The notes under the pieces: generated by a model
The model's input: only the letters and a program-made list of their open reading frames with translations
Told to the model about the DNA's origin: nothing
The model's database searches: none
Assembly (NCBI RefSeq): GCF_012184415.1
Contig: NZ_VTOX01000013.1
Location: 86,425 to 150,424, forward strand
DNA: 64,000 nucleotides
Direction: 5' to 3'
Origin: Ramlibacter lithotrophicus
GTDB taxonomy: Bacteria; Pseudomonadota; Gammaproteobacteria; Burkholderiales; Burkholderiaceae_C
Shown here: positions 62,632 to 64,000 of the stretch, in pieces
Position numbering within the stretch: position 1 is the first letter of the stretch
Layout: the number at the start of each line of letters is the position of its first letter
Position numbers and translations under genes: made by a program

Positions 62632-63686
62632 CACAACACGCACCCCTGATCCTCGACGTGGCCGGACTGGCCCTCACGGACGACGACCGCCGGCGCCTGG
62701 CGCATCCGCTGGTCGGCGGAATGATCCTGTTCTCGCGCAACTGGCAGGACCGCGGGCAACTCGCCGCCCTCTGCGAAGAGGTCCACTCGGTGCGCCCGGA
62801 CCTGCTGGTCTGCGTCGACCACGAAGGCGGGCACGTGCAGCGCTTTCGCACCGGTGGCTTCACGCACCTGCCGCCGATGCGCGCCTTCGGCGAGCTGTGG
62901 ATGAAGGACGCCCTGGCGGCCACCAACGCCGCGACCGGGGCTGGTTACGTCCTCGGGGCCGAACTGCGCGCCTGCGGCGTCGACCTCAGCTTCACGCCGG
63001 TGCTCGACCTCGACTGGGGCGCCAGCGGCGTCATCGGCGATCGCGCGTTCCACTCGGATCCGCGGGTGGTCGCCATGCTGGCGAAGAGCCTGATGCATGG
63101 CCTGCTGCGCGCCGGCATGGGCAACTGCGGCAAGCATTTCCCCGGGCACGGCTTCGTCAAGGCCGATTCGCACACCGACGTTCCGGTGGACAAGCGCAGC
63201 CTGAAGGCGATGCTGGCCGACGACGCCGCGCCTTATGAGTGGCTCAGCACCACGCTGGCCAGCGTGATGCCGGCGCACGTGATCTATCCGAGGGTGGATT
63301 CGCGGCCGGCCGGTTTTTCCGGCCGCTGGCTGAATGGCGTGCTGCGCCAGCGGCTGGGCTTTGGCGGGGCGGTCTTCAGCGACGACCTCAGCATGGCCGG
63401 CGCGCGGGTGATCGACGGGCGCCAGGTGAGCTACACCGAGGCGGCGGTCGCCGCGCTCGACGCCGGCTGCGACATGGTGCTGCTGTGCAACGAGTCGGTG
63501 AAGAACCCGCAGGCGGTCGACGACCTGATCGACGGGCTGGCCGAAGCGCAGGTGAAGGGCGGCTGGCAGCCGCGCGAAGCGAGCGAGCAGCGTCGCCTGG
63601 CGCTGCTGCCGTCGGCGCCGGCGCTGGGCTGGGATGACCTGATGCGGCATCCCGACTACATCCACGCTTTGCGGCTGCTTCCCTGA
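62628..63686 (+). CDS. nagZ: Beta-N-acetylhexosaminidase NagZ
   Basis: Cytoplasmic glycosidase of family 3 that removes GlcNAc from imported muropeptides during cell-wall recycling. The 352-residue protein has VDHEGGHVQRF, the signature GKHFPGHGFVKADSHTD (catalytic His/Asp dyad) and the nucleophile Asp in FSDDLSMAGA. It ends the lepA operon, and a palindromic repeat begins five bases later. Confidence 0.96.
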   Translation: MTQHAPLILDVAGLALTDDDRRRLAHPLVGGMILFSRNWQDRGQLAALCEEVHSVRPDLLVCVDHEGGHVQRFRTGGFTHLPPMRAFGELWMKDALAATNAATGAGYVLGAELRACGVDLSFTPVLDLDWGASGVIGDRAFHSDPRVVAMLAKSLMHGLLRAGMGNCGKHFPGHGFVKADSHTDVPVDKRSLKAMLADDAAPYEWLSTTLASVMPAHVIYPRVDSRPAGFSGRWLNGVLRQRLGFGGAVFSDDLSMAGARVIDGRQVSYTEAAVAALDAGCDMVLLCNESVKNPQAVDDLIDGLAEAQVKGGWQPREASEQRRLALLPSAPALGWDDLMRHPDYIHALRLLP

Positions 63687-63690
63687 AAGG

Positions 63691-63826
63691 CGGACATCCA
63701 TACGCAGAAGCCGCAGAAACTACGCAGAAGCCGCAGAAGAATTCTCCGAAGAATTGCCAAAACGCGGACGTCCGCGAGTTCTGAACTTCCTCGTTCTTCT
63801 CTGCGGCTTCTGCGAAACTTTTGCGG
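63691..63826. repeat. Imperfect palindromic repeat of the CGCAGAAGCCG family, copy B
   Basis: Left arm CGGACATCCATACGCAGAAG, then a tandem of ACGCAGAAGCCGCAGAA units to 63740; centre with GAATTCTCCGAAGAATT and CGCGGACGTCCGCG; right arm CTCTGCGGCTTCTGCG at 63800-63815, inverse to the left. The first ~46 bases match copy A at 43064. It lies between nagZ and the IS30-like element. Confidence 0.65.
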
Positions 63827-63828
63827 GG

Positions 63829-64000
63829 CGGTTTCAACTGGTCAATGCAACATCACCTCAACATGATGTTCGGGAGACCAGTATGGCAAGAGCGAGAAGG
63901 CGTCTGACGATCCAGGAAAGTCGCGAGCTGTGGCGCAGGTGGAAGCAGGGCCAGACGCTGGCCCAGATCGGTGCGGCGTTGGGAGGCAGGGCCAAGAGCT
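63829..64000 (+). mobile_element. Left end of an IS30-family-like insertion sequence, right part outside window
   Basis: The transposase start (63883) is preceded by GGTTTCAACTGGTCAATGCA (from about 63829), a plausible terminal repeat, and by AACATCA / TGATGTT (63849-63870), an inverted repeat often found at IS ends. The other end is not visible, so the boundaries and duplicated target bases cannot be fixed. Confidence 0.5.
63883..64000 (+). CDS. IS30-family transposase, N-terminal fragment
   Basis: Only the first 39 codons are in the window. They read MARARRRLTIQESRELWRRW... and continue KQGQTLAQIGAALGGRAKS, the HTH_38 type helix-turn-helix that begins IS30 transposases. CGGGAGACC upstream provides the ribosome site. 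Whether the gene is intact is not visible. Confidence 0.6.
   Translation, partial: MARARRRLTIQESRELWRRWKQGQTLAQIGAALGGRAKS

Overview
The window is a GC-rich stretch of bacterial chromosome made almost entirely of tightly packed housekeeping genes. The gene orders hemC-hemD-hemX-hemY, rpmF-plsX-fabHDG-acpP-fabF, rpoE-rseA-rseB-degP-like, lepA-lepB-DUF4845-rnc-era-recO-pdxJ-acpS-nagZ, and grxD/prmC/prfA/hemA are typical of Betaproteobacteria. Protein character (a long arginine-rich RNase E, a 282-residue QueF, HemX without a methylase domain) points to Burkholderiales, most likely Comamonadaceae of the Ramlibacter/Variovorax type. The genus is inference.

Layout: 1-2852, rppH (partial), proS and a small lytic transglycosylase. 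2995-10743, a co-directional peptide-type ABC transporter (binding protein, two permeases, two ATPases) followed by an N-formylglutamate-amidohydrolase-like enzyme and an M20 amidohydrolase, apparently one uptake-and-hydrolysis operon. 10744-15580 (minus), a Lon-like AAA+ ATPase, grxD, prmC, prfA and hemA. 15641-18497 (plus), a small membrane protein, yaaA, a 2-oxoglutarate/Fe(II) hydroxylase and queF. 18512-18784, a structured MITE-like element. 18783-25473, mostly minus: a dienoyl-CoA-isomerase-like crotonase, a secreted repeat protein, dinB, an alpha-hydroxyacid dehydrogenase and argH, with one plus-strand DUF4440-like gene. 25565-29343, a LytS/LytR-type two-component pair, an AI-2E family permease and a TerC protein. 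29382-36324, ppc (minus) and the hemCDXY operon (plus). 36427-43061, rne (minus), a 558-bp leader region, then rluC, a HAD phosphatase, a Rieske protein and an S49 peptidase. 43209-44578 (minus), an RsmI-type methylase and maf. 44604-51047, yceD, rpmF and the fatty-acid synthesis cluster. 51094-55416, a membrane protein and the sigma-E/anti-sigma/protease envelope-stress operon. 55942-63686, the lepA-to-nagZ operon. The 5' end of an IS30-like element begins near the right edge.

The genes combine into a few modules: tetrapyrrole synthesis (hemA, hemCDXY), fatty acid and ACP biology (plsX, fab genes, acpP, with acpS further on), ribosome and translation maintenance (prfA, prmC, lepA, rnc, era, rluC, rne) and envelope stress (rpoE module, lepB, nagZ, lytic transglycosylase). 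No tRNA, rRNA or CRISPR array was recognised.

The least ordinary material is non-coding. It comprises: a 273-bp element with 20-bp perfect terminal inverted repeats and two large hairpins, one end of which forms part of a neighbouring stop codon; a dispersed palindromic repeat family built on CGCAGAAGCCG; a promoter-terminator unit plus paired DnaA-box-like sites upstream of lepA; a sigma-54-like promoter in front of the AAA+ gene; and a 16-bp palindrome inside a possibly leaderless hemA promoter.
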